A stretch of DNA of 64,000 bases, taken from contig MKVQ01000048.1 of NCBI GenBank assembly GCA_001899635.1, positions 186,001 to 250,000 of the forward strand, in the 5' to 3' direction. The notes under the pieces were generated by a model. That model was given only the letters and a program-made list of their open reading frames with translations. It had not been told where the DNA came from and ran no database searches. Origin of the DNA: Myxococcales bacterium 68-20. GTDB lineage: Bacteria; Myxococcota_A; Polyangia; Polyangiales; Polyangiaceae. This document shows, in pieces, positions 53,417 through 62,774 of this stretch; the stretch's first letter is position 1, and every line of letters starts with the position of its first letter. A program made the position numbers and the translations under genes.

Positions 53417-54058
53417 TCAGAACTGCCCGACCACACCGACGCCTGCAGATCCCTTGCCGGGAGAGCTCGCCGTGAGCTGCATCTTCACGCCGCCGGCCTG
53501 GATGGTGACGGCGGGGACATGCTCCGGGATGATCAAGGAGAGCGCGCCGATCACGAGGCCCGCGCCCTGCGCGACACCGCTGCCCGCGATGAGCGCGGTA
53601 TGGAGCATCGTCTCCTTGGTGTTCGCGAGGTGCAGCCACGGACCGGCGACCGGGATGAGCAGAGACTGATCTCCGTACGAGTCATGGATGCGCCGCGTGA
53701 ACGTGACGGCCGCCGTCGCTGCGTACGATCCGATGAGCGTCGCGCCGCCGGCGTAGAGGAGCGTGCGGTTCGGACGATGCGCTTGCCGGAGCGTGAGGGT
53801 CTCGCGTGCGGGCGGCGGCATGACCGGGAGCGGCGTGGCGGTCGCATCGGCAGACGAGAGCATGGTGATCGACGTCTGCGGGCTCGGCGCAGCGGCCTTT
53901 GCGCTCGCTTGCGGCGGAGCTTTCGCGGCGACATCCGACGCGAAAGATGCTCCGGCCGAAGTCGACGTCGGCCCCTCCTCTTGCGGCTCGTGGGCAAGGG
54001 CAACCGTGGTCACCGTGAGCGCGGCAAGTGTTGTGAGAGCGAGCGCTGCCTTCTTCAT
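53417..54058 (-). CDS. Envelope protein with signal peptide and hydrophobic segments, hypothetical
   Basis: 213 residues from ATG 54058. Signal peptide MKKAALALTTLAALTVTTVALA, then a low-complexity Ala/Pro/Thr region to about residue 90. Hydrophobic segments are TLLYAGGATLIGSYAATAAVTF and ALIAGSGVAQGAGLVIGALSLII. The end (VTIQAGGVKMQLTASSPGKG) is beta-like. First gene of the operon with the DUF4398 and OmpA lipoproteins (13-base gap to the next), so a role in that envelope complex is inferred. Confidence 0.75.
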   Translation of the reverse strand: MKKAALALTTLAALTVTTVALAHEPQEEGPTSTSAGASFASDVAAKAPPQASAKAAAPSPQTSITMLSSADATATPLPVMPPPARETLTLRQAHRPNRTLLYAGGATLIGSYAATAAVTFTRRIHDSYGDQSLLIPVAGPWLHLANTKETMLHTALIAGSGVAQGAGLVIGALSLIIPEHVPAVTIQAGGVKMQLTASSPGKGSAGVGVVGQF

Positions 54059-54418
54059 GGCGGTGTCTCCGGTAACCCTGGCCCCCGAGAAGAAGAGGGC
54101 CGACGCGACGAGCGGGTCGCGTTCAAGCGGGATGCCGTGACGACCATCGCGTCGCGTGGGGCCGCAGATCCTCCGATCACGGCCCTCGCTGGCGGGCGAC
54201 ACGCGTCGAGATCGCCCCGCTTCGCTCCGCATCAGTCGCCGGAGACGCGATTACGTCACGCCGAGGCGAGCGCGTCGGTGGCGGCGCCCGGGCGTTCGAT
54301 ACACGACCTTGGGTTCGCGCTCCCCCCGGCAGCGGTAGGCGACCGAGGCGCGCAGAGGCGGACGATGCCTGTGTCTCGTTGCCTTGCTCACGCTGCGCGG
54401 ATCAGCTCGGAAGCCTCC
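54059..54418. other. Intergenic region upstream of the DUF4398/OmpA operon
   Basis: About 360 bp between two same-strand genes. It should contain the terminator of the GH5 gene and the operon promoter. No convincing hairpin or gene is visible. Confidence 0.4.
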
Positions 54419-55690
54419 TCACGGAGAGAGCTTCGTCGCCGCGAGATGCGGAAGGAGCAGGTCCATCTGGGGCCGATCTCGGCCGTTCGACGGATGAAGC
54501 GTGAACGGATAGTTGTCCCCCCACCACGGCCCGGCGGCCCACCAGACCCAACCGACGAGGACGTCGCTCGCCTCCATCATCGCCGTCAGCATGTCCGCCA
54601 CCGCAGCGTTGCAGGTCGGGTTGTTTCCCCCCGCAAACTCGCCGATGAATCCCTTCTTCTTGTTGGCGCGGAGCCACGCGACGAAACCCGCGATGCGCTC
54701 CCGACCGATCGTCGAGCTGATGCACTTGTCGGAGCTGCCGCCCGAGTCCGAGTCGAGGTACTGGTGCGCCTCGAAGAAGATGTTGTCGATCGGGTCGACG
54801 ATGTCGAGCATCGCCTTCGCGTTCGGCGTGCCGTAGTAGTTGTTGTTCCAGGCGTGCGCGCCGGTCCACCCGTTGCCGGGCACTTGAATGACGTTCGTCG
54901 CGCCGGCAACGCGGATGGCCGCGATGGCGGCATTGGCCGCCTCGACCCACTGCTCGGTGCGCATGGTGTGCGGCTCGTTGACGAGATTGAACATCACGCG
55001 CGCGTTCGCCTTGTAACGAAGCGCGAGGCGCCGCCAGAGATCGGCGAATACCGAGGACGGGACCTTCGACGAGCCGACGGTCTCACCGTAGTAGCGCGCG
55101 AAGTTGTGAGGATTGAGGATGACCGTCGCGCCCTTCCCGGTCGCATGGGTGACGAGGGCGTCGAGCTTCGAGAGGTAGGGCCCGGCGAGCTCTCCATTCG
55201 CGACGGGCTGGAGCCGCTCCCACATGAAGCCGATGCGGAACGTGTTCATCCCCTTCGACACGAAGTAGTCAACCTCGGAGGTCGTTGGCCACTTGTAGTC
55301 CCTGTCTTCCGTTCCCGGCTTTGCCGTGCCGAACTCGGCGCCCGCGAGATTCACGCCTCGATACGGCATCGGGATCGACGGAGCGGAAGGCGTGCTCGGG
55401 CCCGGCGGCTCCGGAGCCGGCGTGCCCGGATCCGGCGTTTCTGGAGCCGGCGTCTCCGCGGGATCCGAAGGCGCCTCAGCAGGCTTGTCCGCACCATTCG
55501 CGGGCGCACTGCCCGACGTTGTTTCGTCGCCGGAGCTGTCGCTCTCGTCGTTGGGTGGCGGCGCGCCCACGGGCGTCGACGGCCGAGCGTCGATGCCAAC
55601 GTCCCCGATCGGGGCTCCACAGGCAACGACGAGACAAAGGACGGCAAACGCGCCAGGACGCGCGGAAACGACAGATCGGCAAAACGGCAT
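54419..55690 (-). CDS. Lipoprotein glycoside hydrolase family 5 (cellulase-like)
   Basis: 423 residues from ATG 55690. Lipobox VVAC (Cys24). A 75-residue Pro/Glu/Asp/Ser linker (ETPDPGTPAPEPPGPSTPS) leads to a (beta/alpha)8 catalytic domain at about 108-410. GH5 positions are Arg152 (NTFRIGFMWERL), acid/base Glu239 after Asn238 (FNLVNEPH), His309-x-Tyr311 (EAHQYLD) and nucleophile Glu351 (FIGEFAGG). Likely an endo-glucanase or mannanase shown on the cell surface, useful for polysaccharide degradation. Single gene. Confidence 0.92.
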   Translation of the reverse strand: MPFCRSVVSARPGAFAVLCLVVACGAPIGDVGIDARPSTPVGAPPPNDESDSSGDETTSGSAPANGADKPAEAPSDPAETPAPETPDPGTPAPEPPGPSTPSAPSIPMPYRGVNLAGAEFGTAKPGTEDRDYKWPTTSEVDYFVSKGMNTFRIGFMWERLQPVANGELAGPYLSKLDALVTHATGKGATVILNPHNFARYYGETVGSSKVPSSVFADLWRRLALRYKANARVMFNLVNEPHTMRTEQWVEAANAAIAAIRVAGATNVIQVPGNGWTGAHAWNNNYYGTPNAKAMLDIVDPIDNIFFEAHQYLDSDSGGSSDKCISSTIGRERIAGFVAWLRANKKKGFIGEFAGGNNPTCNAAVADMLTAMMEASDVLVGWVWWAAGPWWGDNYPFTLHPSNGRDRPQMDLLLPHLAATKLSP

Positions 55691-56037
55691 CGGAGACGCC
55701 TCTCTAGTAACGGGTCGAATCACACGATGATGAAGGGGCGCGCTCACCCTTCTCGCGCCGCCTCGCAGCGCTCACCGCCAGGCAACAGTATTTGTGGAGA
55801 CCGTCCTCACAAAGCGCGAGCAGGCAAATAGGGACGACCATGGAACACATGCCGGCGATGTGCATCACGTCTCGGAGCACGTTTCTCTTCGGGCTGCAGT
55901 GAGCCTCGACCGTACCGACCTGATCGAGCTGCTCCGCTCGTGATGTCGCCCGCGCAGTCGCTCGAGCTCGCGTCGAGGTGCGATGTTTCGACGACGTAGC
56001 GCTCAGCGCGGAGCGCATGGACACGTACAATGGAGGA
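55691..56037. other. Divergent intergenic region
   Basis: About 345 bp upstream of both the GH5 gene and the next lipoprotein gene. Somewhat lower in GC than the genes around it (for example GGCAACAGTATTTGTGG, GGCAAATAGGG). Promoters are expected here; no gene or repeat supported. Confidence 0.4.
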
Positions 56038-56754
56038 ATGCGAAAGCTCGCGACGTCGATGGTCACGGCGCTCCTCCTCGCTGCTTGCACGAAGGGCGCA
56101 GGGCGCGCGACGGCGGAGCCCCCGAGCCCGGCACCGGAGCCGACCTCGGTTCCGATCGGAGTGCTCGCCCCGAGCGTCGAGCCTGCCGAGAGCGCAGCGA
56201 CCGGTGCGAGCACTTCGAGCGGCTCGAACGACGGCGAAAAGGCCGCGGCCGCGCCGGCGGAGGGCGAGTCCGGCCTAGGCCCTCGTGCTCCGGTGACTCC
56301 GCCGATCCCGTGCAGTCTCAAGGCGACGCTCCGCGCTCTTCCGACGTCGAACGGTCCGCGCTTCACGTTGACGCTGAAGAACGAAGGCTCGAAGCCGCTT
56401 CGTCTCGTCGTCCCAGGCGACGGGAGCGAGGTCGGATGGAGGCCTCCCGTCGTGACGTGGTCGGCGACCTTGAACGGCACGCCCGCAAAGCCGCTGGACG
56501 GCGCACGGTGCGGGATGACGAACCGGGTCGAGGCCAACGAGATCTTCACGCTCGCTGCCGGCGCATCGCGCGAGATCAAGGAATGGCTCCCCCCGCCCTC
56601 GTTCGCGCCGGGGGCGTACGACCTGCGGCTCACCTATCGCAACGATCCGGGGATCCAGACGCGCGGTGGAGAGACCGACGAGGTCAAGCGCCTCCTCGCG
56701 AGCAGCATGGCGTGCGAGGCGACGTCGAACGCCGTCCGCGTCACGCTGCAGTGA
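56038..56754 (+). CDS. Lipoprotein, hypothetical
   Basis: 238 residues from ATG 56038, with GGAGGA immediately upstream (spacing short). Lipobox LLAAC (Cys17). Residues about 20-85 are a Pro/Ala/Glu/Ser linker. The mature beta domain contains LKATLRALPTSNGPRFTLTLKNEG, LRLVVPGDG and APGAYDLRLTYRND, which looks immunoglobulin-like. Paired cysteines (CSLKA, CGMTN, CEATS) are present. No function known. Confidence 0.75.
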   Translation: MRKLATSMVTALLLAACTKGAGRATAEPPSPAPEPTSVPIGVLAPSVEPAESAATGASTSSGSNDGEKAAAAPAEGESGLGPRAPVTPPIPCSLKATLRALPTSNGPRFTLTLKNEGSKPLRLVVPGDGSEVGWRPPVVTWSATLNGTPAKPLDGARCGMTNRVEANEIFTLAAGASREIKEWLPPPSFAPGAYDLRLTYRNDPGIQTRGGETDEVKRLLASSMACEATSNAVRVTLQ

Positions 56755-56781
56755 TCGCAGGCTCGATCGCCCGCGCGTTCG

Positions 56782-58251
56782 TCAGAGATCGTCGGACGCC
56801 TCGGCCTCCGAAGCGGTCCTGGCCGCCCCGCCAGCGACCTCGCGTTTGAGGAGGAGGCGGCCGGCGAGAAGGCCGACCGTCATCGCCAGCGCCGAGGCGA
56901 CGAGGATCGCCGCCTTCGCCTGCTCGAGCTTCGGTCCTGCCGGGAACGCGAGGCCGGCAACGAACAGCGCCATCGTGAAGCCGATGCCGGCGACGAGCCC
57001 GAGCACCAACAGCTCACGCCCCCCGATACCGCGCGGCAACGCCGCGATGCGCAGCCGGACGACCGCGAAGCACGCGGAGAGGATGCCGAGCGGCTTTCCG
57101 GCGACGAGCCCCACGACGATCCCGGCGCTAACGAGCGAAGGCGTCGCCGCGTTCCGATCGAGCGTCACCCCCGCGTTCGCGAGCGCGAAGATGGGCATGA
57201 TCACGAACGCGACCCACGGGTGGAGCATCATCTGGAGTCGCGTCGCCGGGGGCAGCGCCTCCCGGCTCGCCAGATCGATGCGCGACGCCTCTGCCGCGAG
57301 TAGCGAAGGCGCGACGCCGCCAGGCTTCCCGTTCGTGAGCTCCTGCTCGACCGTCTCGGCAGAGCGACGCGCGAGCTCGACGAGCCCCGTCGGCCCGAGC
57401 CACGACCGAGCAGGTGTGAGGAGGCCCACGATGACGCCCGCGATCGTCGGATGCACCCCCGAGCGACAGACACCGAGCCAGACGATGAATCCCGGGATCA
57501 CGTAGATCGACGGACGCCTGACACCGAGTCGCTGCAAAAGCAGGATCAAGGCGAGGCCGCCGCCGGCGATGGCGAACCCGGACATGTCGAGCGCGCCCGA
57601 GTAGAACGTCGCGATCACGACGATGCTCCCGATGTCGTCGATGATCGCGAGCGCGAGCAAGAGCACGCGAAGCGCGGGTGGCACGCGCTTGCCGAGAAGC
57701 GCGAGGAGGCCGACGGCGAAGGCGATGTCGGTCGCCATCGGAACACCCCATCCAGGCCGAGCCTCCGGCATGTGTCCCGCGATCGCCAGATAGAGGAGCG
57801 CCGGCGCCGCCATCCCGCCAATCGCCGCGGCGAGAGGAAGGACGGCGCGGCGAAGATTCGAGAGCTCACCTTCATGGATCTCTCGACGGATCTCGAGACC
57901 GACGACGAAGAAGAAGATCGTCATCAGCCCGTCGTTGATCCAGAAATGAAGCGAGTGCTCGACCTCGAGCGAGCCGAGCTTGAGACCGATCGGCAGCTCG
58001 AGGAGGTGATGGAACGCACCGGCCCAGGCCGAGTTCGCGATCACCATCGCCACCGCGGCCATGACGAGGAGCACGACGCCGCTCGAAGCCTCGACGTGGA
58101 GGAACGCCTCGATCGGCCTGACGAACCGCGTCGCCCACTTCCGCGCGGTCGTCGACGCGCCCGGCGGCGTGTGCAAGGGCGCTCGATCCCGACCGATGAG
58201 CTCCGTCGTCGAGCCAGCCGGCCCCTGCGAGGCCTCCACGTCTCCTGCCAT
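56782..58251 (-). CDS. nhaA: Na+/H+ antiporter NhaA
   Basis: 489 residues from ATG 58251; GGAGGAG seven bases upstream decides the start. NhaA exchanges two H+ for one Na+ across the inner membrane and is driven by pH. The ion-site aspartates are Asp205-Asp206 ([14 protein letters not shown]), with Asp175 ([15 protein letters not shown]) in the TM4 motif. [20 protein letters not shown] and [18 protein letters not shown] are also typical. It has a polar N-terminal extension of about 40 residues and a basic/acidic C-terminal tail. Convergent with a lipoprotein gene, 27 bases apart. Confidence 0.96.
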   Translation of the reverse strand: MAGDVEASQGPAGSTTELIGRDRAPLHTPPGASTTARKWATRFVRPIEAFLHVEASSGVVLLVMAAVAMVIANSAWAGAFHHLLELPIGLKLGSLEVEHSLHFWINDGLMTIFFFVVGLEIRREIHEGELSNLRRAVLPLAAAIGGMAAPALLYLAIAGHMPEARPGWGVPMATDIAFAVGLLALLGKRVPPALRVLLLALAIIDDIGSIVVIATFYSGALDMSGFAIAGGGLALILLLQRLGVRRPSIYVIPGFIVWLGVCRSGVHPTIAGVIVGLLTPARSWLGPTGLVELARRSAETVEQELTNGKPGGVAPSLLAAEASRIDLASREALPPATRLQMMLHPWVAFVIMPIFALANAGVTLDRNAATPSLVSAGIVVGLVAGKPLGILSACFAVVRLRIAALPRGIGGRELLVLGLVAGIGFTMALFVAGLAFPAGPKLEQAKAAILVASALAMTVGLLAGRLLLKREVAGGAARTASEAEASDDL

Positions 58252-58691
58252 GAACACTCCTCCGTGACGCTCCGTCACGTGAGGAGGATGGCGGCCCGAC
58301 CAGCCTCGATGACCTGCCGCAGAAGACCTACGGCACCCACCGTTCGGATAGACGATCCGTGAACGTCGATCAAGCTCGTTGGAGCACGCCTGACGCGTGC
58401 CCCGCAGCTCGTCTCGGCACGACGAACGTAAAGGCAACGGCGCGAGCTCGTCGCGCATCCAAGCGTCGATCGGATCCGGCCAGCTCCGGGCGATGCGGGG
58501 CGCGGCTCTTCCATTCCGACGCGACCGCGTGCGGGGTCACGGCCAGGCCGTCCGCAGGAGCGTGTGCGCGCGATCGCACGCCCGGGGCAAGTTGCCTTCG
58601 TCGAGCTCGAGACGACACCGGGCGTTCGCCGGTCGCGCACGACGATCGCGCGGAGCGATCGCGCGGGCACGGCTCTGGCGTGTAGAGGGGC
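58252..58691. other. Divergent intergenic region
   Basis: About 440 bp between nhaA and the CNNM/CorC gene. It contains a nine-base direct repeat GATCGCGCG (58645-58667). Open frames across it are Arg-rich and without start signals. No gene supported. Confidence 0.4.
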
Positions 58692-60008
58692 GTGCTCGCG
58701 CTGTTCGGGTCGGTGCTGTGTCTCGCGCTGAATGCGTTCTTCGTCGCGGCCGAGTTCGCGCTGGTGAAGGTTCGCGTGACGCAGCTCGACCGCGCGATCC
58801 GTCGCGGAGATCGACGAGCGAAGTCGGCCAAGGACGTCCTCCACCGCCTCGACCGCTACCTCTCCGTGACCCAGTTCGGGATCACGGTCGCGAGCCTCGG
58901 GCTGGGCTGGATCGGCGAGCCGGCCGTCACCGCCCTCGCCGATCACGTCGCGATGGCTATCCGAGGCGCCCCGCTCGGCCGTGGGGGCCACATCGCCGTC
59001 GACGTGTTCGGGCTCGGCCTCCTCACGTTCCTCCACCTGCTCGTCGGCGAGCTCGTACCGAAGTTCGTCGCGATCCAGTACCCGGTCGCCACCGTCCTCG
59101 TCTCGTCGCTGCCGCTCCGGCTCGTCAACAGCGTCTTCCGCCCGGTGCTCTGGGTGCTCGAGAAGGCGCAGCGCGCGGTCCTCCGTCTCCTCGGGATCAA
59201 TCCGGACAACGTCAACGAGGGCACGCTCTCCGAGGACGAGCTCATCGGGCTCCTCGCCGCCGCCGCTACGCGTGATCCGAAGACGGAGGACAAGCGTCGC
59301 CTCGTCGAGCGGATGCTCCGTTTCGCAGAGCGCCCGGTGAGGCAGATGATGGTCCCTCGCGTCGACGTCGTCGCGATCCCGATCGACGCGACCGGAGACG
59401 AAGCCTACGCGCTGCTGCAGAAGCACCAGTTCTCGCGCGTTCTCCTCATCCGCGAGTCGCTCGACGACGTCGCCGGCTACCTCTACGCGAAGGACTTGTT
59501 CCTCGACCCACACGCGCGCGCGCGAACGTCGCTCCACGGCCTCGAGCGCCGCGTCTTCTTCTTTCCCCAGGGCCGTGACGGGCTCTCGACGCTCCGTGAC
59601 ATGCAGCGCGAGCAGACGCCATTCGCCGTCGTGGTCGACGAATACGGCGGCACGAGCGGGATCGTGACGCTCGAGGACCTCATGGAGGAGATCGTCGGCG
59701 AGATTCGTGACGAGCTCGACGTCGAGCCCGCGCGCGTGGCCCCGCTCCCCGGCGAGACGAACGCGTGGGACGTCGACGGCCGCGCGAACGTCGACGACCT
59801 CCGCGACGCGGGCGTCCCCGTCCCGGAGGAGTGGATGGGTGAGTCGATCGGCCGAATCGTGACGCAGCATCTCGGGCACCTCCCTCGCGCGGGCGACGTC
59901 GTGCGCCTGCCGGACGGCGTCGTCGCCGAGGTCGTGGCGACGAGCCGCCGCCGCATCGAGCGCCTCGAGATTCGCTTCGTCCCGGAGGACGCCGCGGCCG
60001 AGGCGTGA
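58692..60008 (+). CDS. CNNM/CorC (hemolysin C-like) transporter with CBS pair
   Basis: 438 residues, GTG start at 58692 behind AGAGGGG. The DUF21/CNNM membrane domain covers about 1-180 (LALNAFFVAAEFALVKVR, LGLGWIGEPAV, LHLLVGELVPKFVAIQYP). Two CBS domains follow (VPRVDVVAIPIDATGDEAYALL; YGGTSGIVTLEDLMEEIVGEIRDE). A C-terminal CorC_HlyC domain ends with RRRIERLEIRFVPEDA. These proteins move or regulate Mg2+/Co2+ across the inner membrane; the CBS pair senses nucleotide and Mg. Single gene. Confidence 0.93.
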   Translation: MLALFGSVLCLALNAFFVAAEFALVKVRVTQLDRAIRRGDRRAKSAKDVLHRLDRYLSVTQFGITVASLGLGWIGEPAVTALADHVAMAIRGAPLGRGGHIAVDVFGLGLLTFLHLLVGELVPKFVAIQYPVATVLVSSLPLRLVNSVFRPVLWVLEKAQRAVLRLLGINPDNVNEGTLSEDELIGLLAAAATRDPKTEDKRRLVERMLRFAERPVRQMMVPRVDVVAIPIDATGDEAYALLQKHQFSRVLLIRESLDDVAGYLYAKDLFLDPHARARTSLHGLERRVFFFPQGRDGLSTLRDMQREQTPFAVVVDEYGGTSGIVTLEDLMEEIVGEIRDELDVEPARVAPLPGETNAWDVDGRANVDDLRDAGVPVPEEWMGESIGRIVTQHLGHLPRAGDVVRLPDGVVAEVVATSRRRIERLEIRFVPEDAAAEA

Positions 60009-60076
60009 ACCGCCGGATGCAAGCCCCGGCGTACCCCGAACGCGATGCCGTGGTAGGAGCCTCTGCCTCGGTCCGC

Positions 60077-60115
60077 ACGCCGGTAGCTCAGCCGGATTGA
60101 GCGTGGGTCTTCGGA
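60077..60115 (+). tRNA. 5' half of a tRNA gene (Arg-like), broken in the anticodon arm
   Basis: The D-arm GTAGCTCAGCCGGATTGAGC (60083-60102) is a near-perfect tRNA D-arm (stem GCTC/GAGC, GG in the loop). It is followed by GTGGGT and an anticodon-loop-like CTTCGGA that would give anticodon UCG (Arg). The 3' side of the anticodon stem does not pair, and no T-arm or acceptor partner follows. This is therefore a fragment, not a working gene. Such halves are often scars of integration or rearrangement at a tRNA gene. Confidence 0.6.
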
Positions 60116-60220
60116 TTGCGCCGCGCGGACCACGGCGTCGCGGTCTGCGCCGCGCGTCACCGGCTTCATCGGCGTGCATTTTTCGTGATCATCCCGTGAC
60201 CCCTGTTCGATGACCATGGT

Positions 60221-60835
60221 GTGCTTGCGATCCGCACGCGAGTCCCGGCCCTGAGCGGCATCGTGGGCCCCGACGAACCTGCTGCGAAGAGTGGGTGCGC
60301 GCCGACGCTCGCGGCGCCGCAGCGCGCCCTCGAAGAGGTCAGCTCATCCGTATATCGGGTGCTCCGGCGGATGGGCGTCCCGGCGGACGAAGCCGACGAC
60401 GCCCTCCAGAGCGTCCTCATGCAACTCTTTCGACACTGGGACCGGCTCGGCGCCCTGCCCTTCAACGAGCTCCGCGCCTACGCGTGCACGGTCGCGTCGG
60501 GCACGGCCGTGGACTTCGCGCGGCGCCGAAAGCTGACGAGCAACCTCCTCGTCCCTCTCGACGAGGAGCCGGCCCTTCCGAAGCTGGGCGCGGACGACGT
60601 CTTCGAGCAGAAGCGTGCGCTCGAGGTTCTCGACCAGGTCCTCGCCAAGCTCCCGGAGGAGCGACGCGTGGTGTTCGTCCTGTTCGAGCTCGAAGAGGTG
60701 AGCCTGCAGGAGATCGCCGATCGCCTCTCTGTCCCGCTCGGGACGGTCTCCTCGCGCCTACGCAAAGCACGCGAAGAGTTCGCGCGCATCGTCGAACGAA
60801 TGAAGAAGAGCGGAACACTTCCGGAGGGCGGCTGA
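60221..60835 (+). CDS. ECF-type RNA polymerase sigma factor
   Basis: 204 residues, GTG start at 60221. Region 2 at about 35-105 (EEVSSSVYRVLRRMGVPADEADDALQ, LRAYACTVASGTAVDFARRRK). Region 4 at about 140-195 (LPEERRVVFVLFELEEVSLQEIADRLSVP split over the turn, then GTVSSRLRKAREEFARIV). Regions 1.1 and 3 are absent. It probably directs transcription of its own operon, whose next genes encode a membrane regulator and lipoproteins. The leader has CGTGATCATCCCGTGACC, a possible autoregulated promoter. Confidence 0.93.
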   Translation: MLAIRTRVPALSGIVGPDEPAAKSGCAPTLAAPQRALEEVSSSVYRVLRRMGVPADEADDALQSVLMQLFRHWDRLGALPFNELRAYACTVASGTAVDFARRRKLTSNLLVPLDEEPALPKLGADDVFEQKRALEVLDQVLAKLPEERRVVFVLFELEEVSLQEIADRLSVPLGTVSSRLRKAREEFARIVERMKKSGTLPEGG

Positions 60836-61641
60836 TGAGCGACTCACGATCTCCGCGGCCCCTGCTCGACACGGACGGGCAGGACCCGCTCGCGCGCCAG
60901 CTCCTTCGCGCCGGACGCGCAGACGGTCTCGCCCCGCGACGCGCGGCATCGCTCGTCGCGGGCGCAATCGCCGCCGCCCGCGCAGACGAAGCGGCCGGAG
61001 CGACTGCGAACAGCGGCCCCCGAGTGGCGACACGAGCATCCTGGACGAAAGCCCTCGCAGCGCTCGTACCAGTGCTCGGCCTCGCCGCCGTCTCGTACTC
61101 GATCACGAGCCCCTCCGCGCCGCCGAACACGTCGAGCGATGCGCCCGCGCCGGTCTCACCCGCCGTGTCGGCCATGCCGGCCGATCCCGTCGCGGCGCCG
61201 CTGGCCCCACCCGAGGCAGCGGCCATCCCGAGCGGCCCTGTCGCAACGCCGCAAGCGCTCGTCGGCCCCGGCGATCTACCCGACGCAAAGGCTCGGCCTG
61301 CGACATCGATCGCGCGCCCGCCTTCGCCCAGCACCACCCAGCCGAGCCGCGCAGGCGAAGGGACGTTCGAAGCCGAGCTCGCCCTCCTCACGCAGGTGAC
61401 GTCCGCGCTGGACGACAAGCGCCCTGCCCGTGCGCTCGCGCTGATCGACGAGCATGATCGTCGATTTCCGAACGGAGTCCTCGCTCCCGAGTTCGCGGGC
61501 GAACGCGTGCTGACCCTCGCCGCCCTCGGACATCACACCGAGGCCTGCGCGCAGGCGACGAAGTTCCTCGCGACATACCCCAAGTCTCCTTTCGTCCCCG
61601 AGGTTCGCTCCCTATGCGTCGACTCGACGTCAATTCGATAG
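60835..61641 (+). CDS. Membrane-bound putative sigma regulator with C-terminal TPR-like domain
   Basis: 268 residues. ATG 60835 overlaps the sigma stop as TGATG. An N-terminal cytoplasmic segment (about 1-60) is followed by one transmembrane helix (ALAALVPVLGLAAVSYSI), a periplasmic Pro/Ala linker (about 95-175) and a TPR-like helix pair (about 185-265, EAELALLTQVTSALDDKRPARAL). It has no zinc-type ZAS motif, so calling it an anti-sigma factor is inference from gene order. It could sense the envelope and hold the sigma factor. Its end overlaps the next gene by 28 bases. Confidence 0.8.
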   Translation: MSDSRSPRPLLDTDGQDPLARQLLRAGRADGLAPRRAASLVAGAIAAARADEAAGATANSGPRVATRASWTKALAALVPVLGLAAVSYSITSPSAPPNTSSDAPAPVSPAVSAMPADPVAAPLAPPEAAAIPSGPVATPQALVGPGDLPDAKARPATSIARPPSPSTTQPSRAGEGTFEAELALLTQVTSALDDKRPARALALIDEHDRRFPNGVLAPEFAGERVLTLAALGHHTEACAQATKFLATYPKSPFVPEVRSLCVDSTSIR

Positions 61642-62774
61642 CTGCGCTCACGGCCGCAGCGCTCTTCGTGAGCGTCGGGCTCGCGAGCTGCACTCAGACC
61701 GAAGCCGTCGTCTTGCGTGAAGCACCGACTCCTCCGGCGCCATTCACACCCGCGGACGCCTCCGCCGACGCTGCCCCGGTGCCCGCGGACGTCCTGATGT
61801 GCCCGGTGACGAGGTGCACGCTCCCGTCGGCGACGTGCCCTTCGTCGAGCTTCCCATGCGACGTCGATCTGATGAACGACGACGACAACTGCGGCGGATG
61901 CGGAATTCGTTGCGGCGGCACGAACGTCGGCAACAGCAAGTGGTCATGCGTCGAAGGCCAATGCGCGTTCAGCTGCGTCGCGGGCTTTCGGAATTGTGAC
62001 GACAGCCCCGCCAACGGTTGCGAAGTCAATGCTCGCAGCGACAAGAGCAACTGCGGGGGATGCGGGCGTGTCTGCGCGGAAGGAGAGACCTGTTCGGACG
62101 GCGCGTGCATCAACACCTGCAAGCAGCAGGGTCTTCCTGACACTTGCGGCGGGAGGTGCACCAACCTGGAGATAGACGACCGCAACTGCGGGACTTGCGG
62201 CACTGAGTGCGATCCAGCGGGCCCCGGCTTGCCGGCACTTCCAGCCGACATGTACTACGGGTGCGGGAGCGGCAAGTGCAATGCGGCGAAGTGTTCCGAC
62301 AGCGGCAAGAGCAATTGCAACCGCGATCTGAGCGACGGCTGTGAAGCCACGCTGAAGACGAATGATCATTGCACCTCCTGCAACGATGCATGCTCAACGG
62401 GAAAGAACTGCCTCCTCGACGTCCGCACATTTGCTTATCGTTGCCTTTGCGCTGACGGCGAGACGCTCTGCTCCGGCATCATCTGTAAAAATCTCGACGA
62501 TGACCCGCTGAACTGCGGTGGATGCAACCACGTCTGCCCTGGGAACCATCGTCCGCACTTCGTGCCAACGTGCACGTTCGGTGTCTGCTCCGGAAGGTGC
62601 GAGGACGGCTACGCCGATTGCGACGGGGTCGGAGACAACGGATGCGAGGTCGATACACGCGTGGACAATCGCAACTGCGGTGCGTGCGGAAACGCGTGCG
62701 AGGCAAATCAAGTCTGCTCTGCGGGCAAGTGCCTCGTGGCGCCCTGCGATTCGGAAGGGCCGACGACCAAATGA
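61614..62774 (+). CDS. Cysteine-rich lipoprotein with NCGGCG-type repeats
   Basis: 386 residues. Lipobox GLASC (Cys26). After a short Ala/Pro/Asp linker, about seven modules of the DxxNCGGCGxxC kind fill the chain (for example NDDDNCGGCGIRC, DKSNCGGCGRVC, DDRNCGTCGTEC, DPLNCGGCNHVC, DNRNCGACGNAC). It shares this module family with the frameshifted propeller lipoprotein at 14832. Disulfide-rich surface protein; the partner is unknown. It overlaps its neighbours at both ends, so it is part of the sigma operon. Confidence 0.87.
   Translation: MRRLDVNSIAALTAAALFVSVGLASCTQTEAVVLREAPTPPAPFTPADASADAAPVPADVLMCPVTRCTLPSATCPSSSFPCDVDLMNDDDNCGGCGIRCGGTNVGNSKWSCVEGQCAFSCVAGFRNCDDSPANGCEVNARSDKSNCGGCGRVCAEGETCSDGACINTCKQQGLPDTCGGRCTNLEIDDRNCGTCGTECDPAGPGLPALPADMYYGCGSGKCNAAKCSDSGKSNCNRDLSDGCEATLKTNDHCTSCNDACSTGKNCLLDVRTFAYRCLCADGETLCSGIICKNLDDDPLNCGGCNHVCPGNHRPHFVPTCTFGVCSGRCEDGYADCDGVGDNGCEVDTRVDNRNCGACGNACEANQVCSAGKCLVAPCDSEGPTTK

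Noticed and set aside
60116-60180. 3' half of the broken tRNA immediately downstream
   Set aside because: The sequence forms a different GC hairpin and contains no T-arm GTTCGAATC-like motif or acceptor complement.
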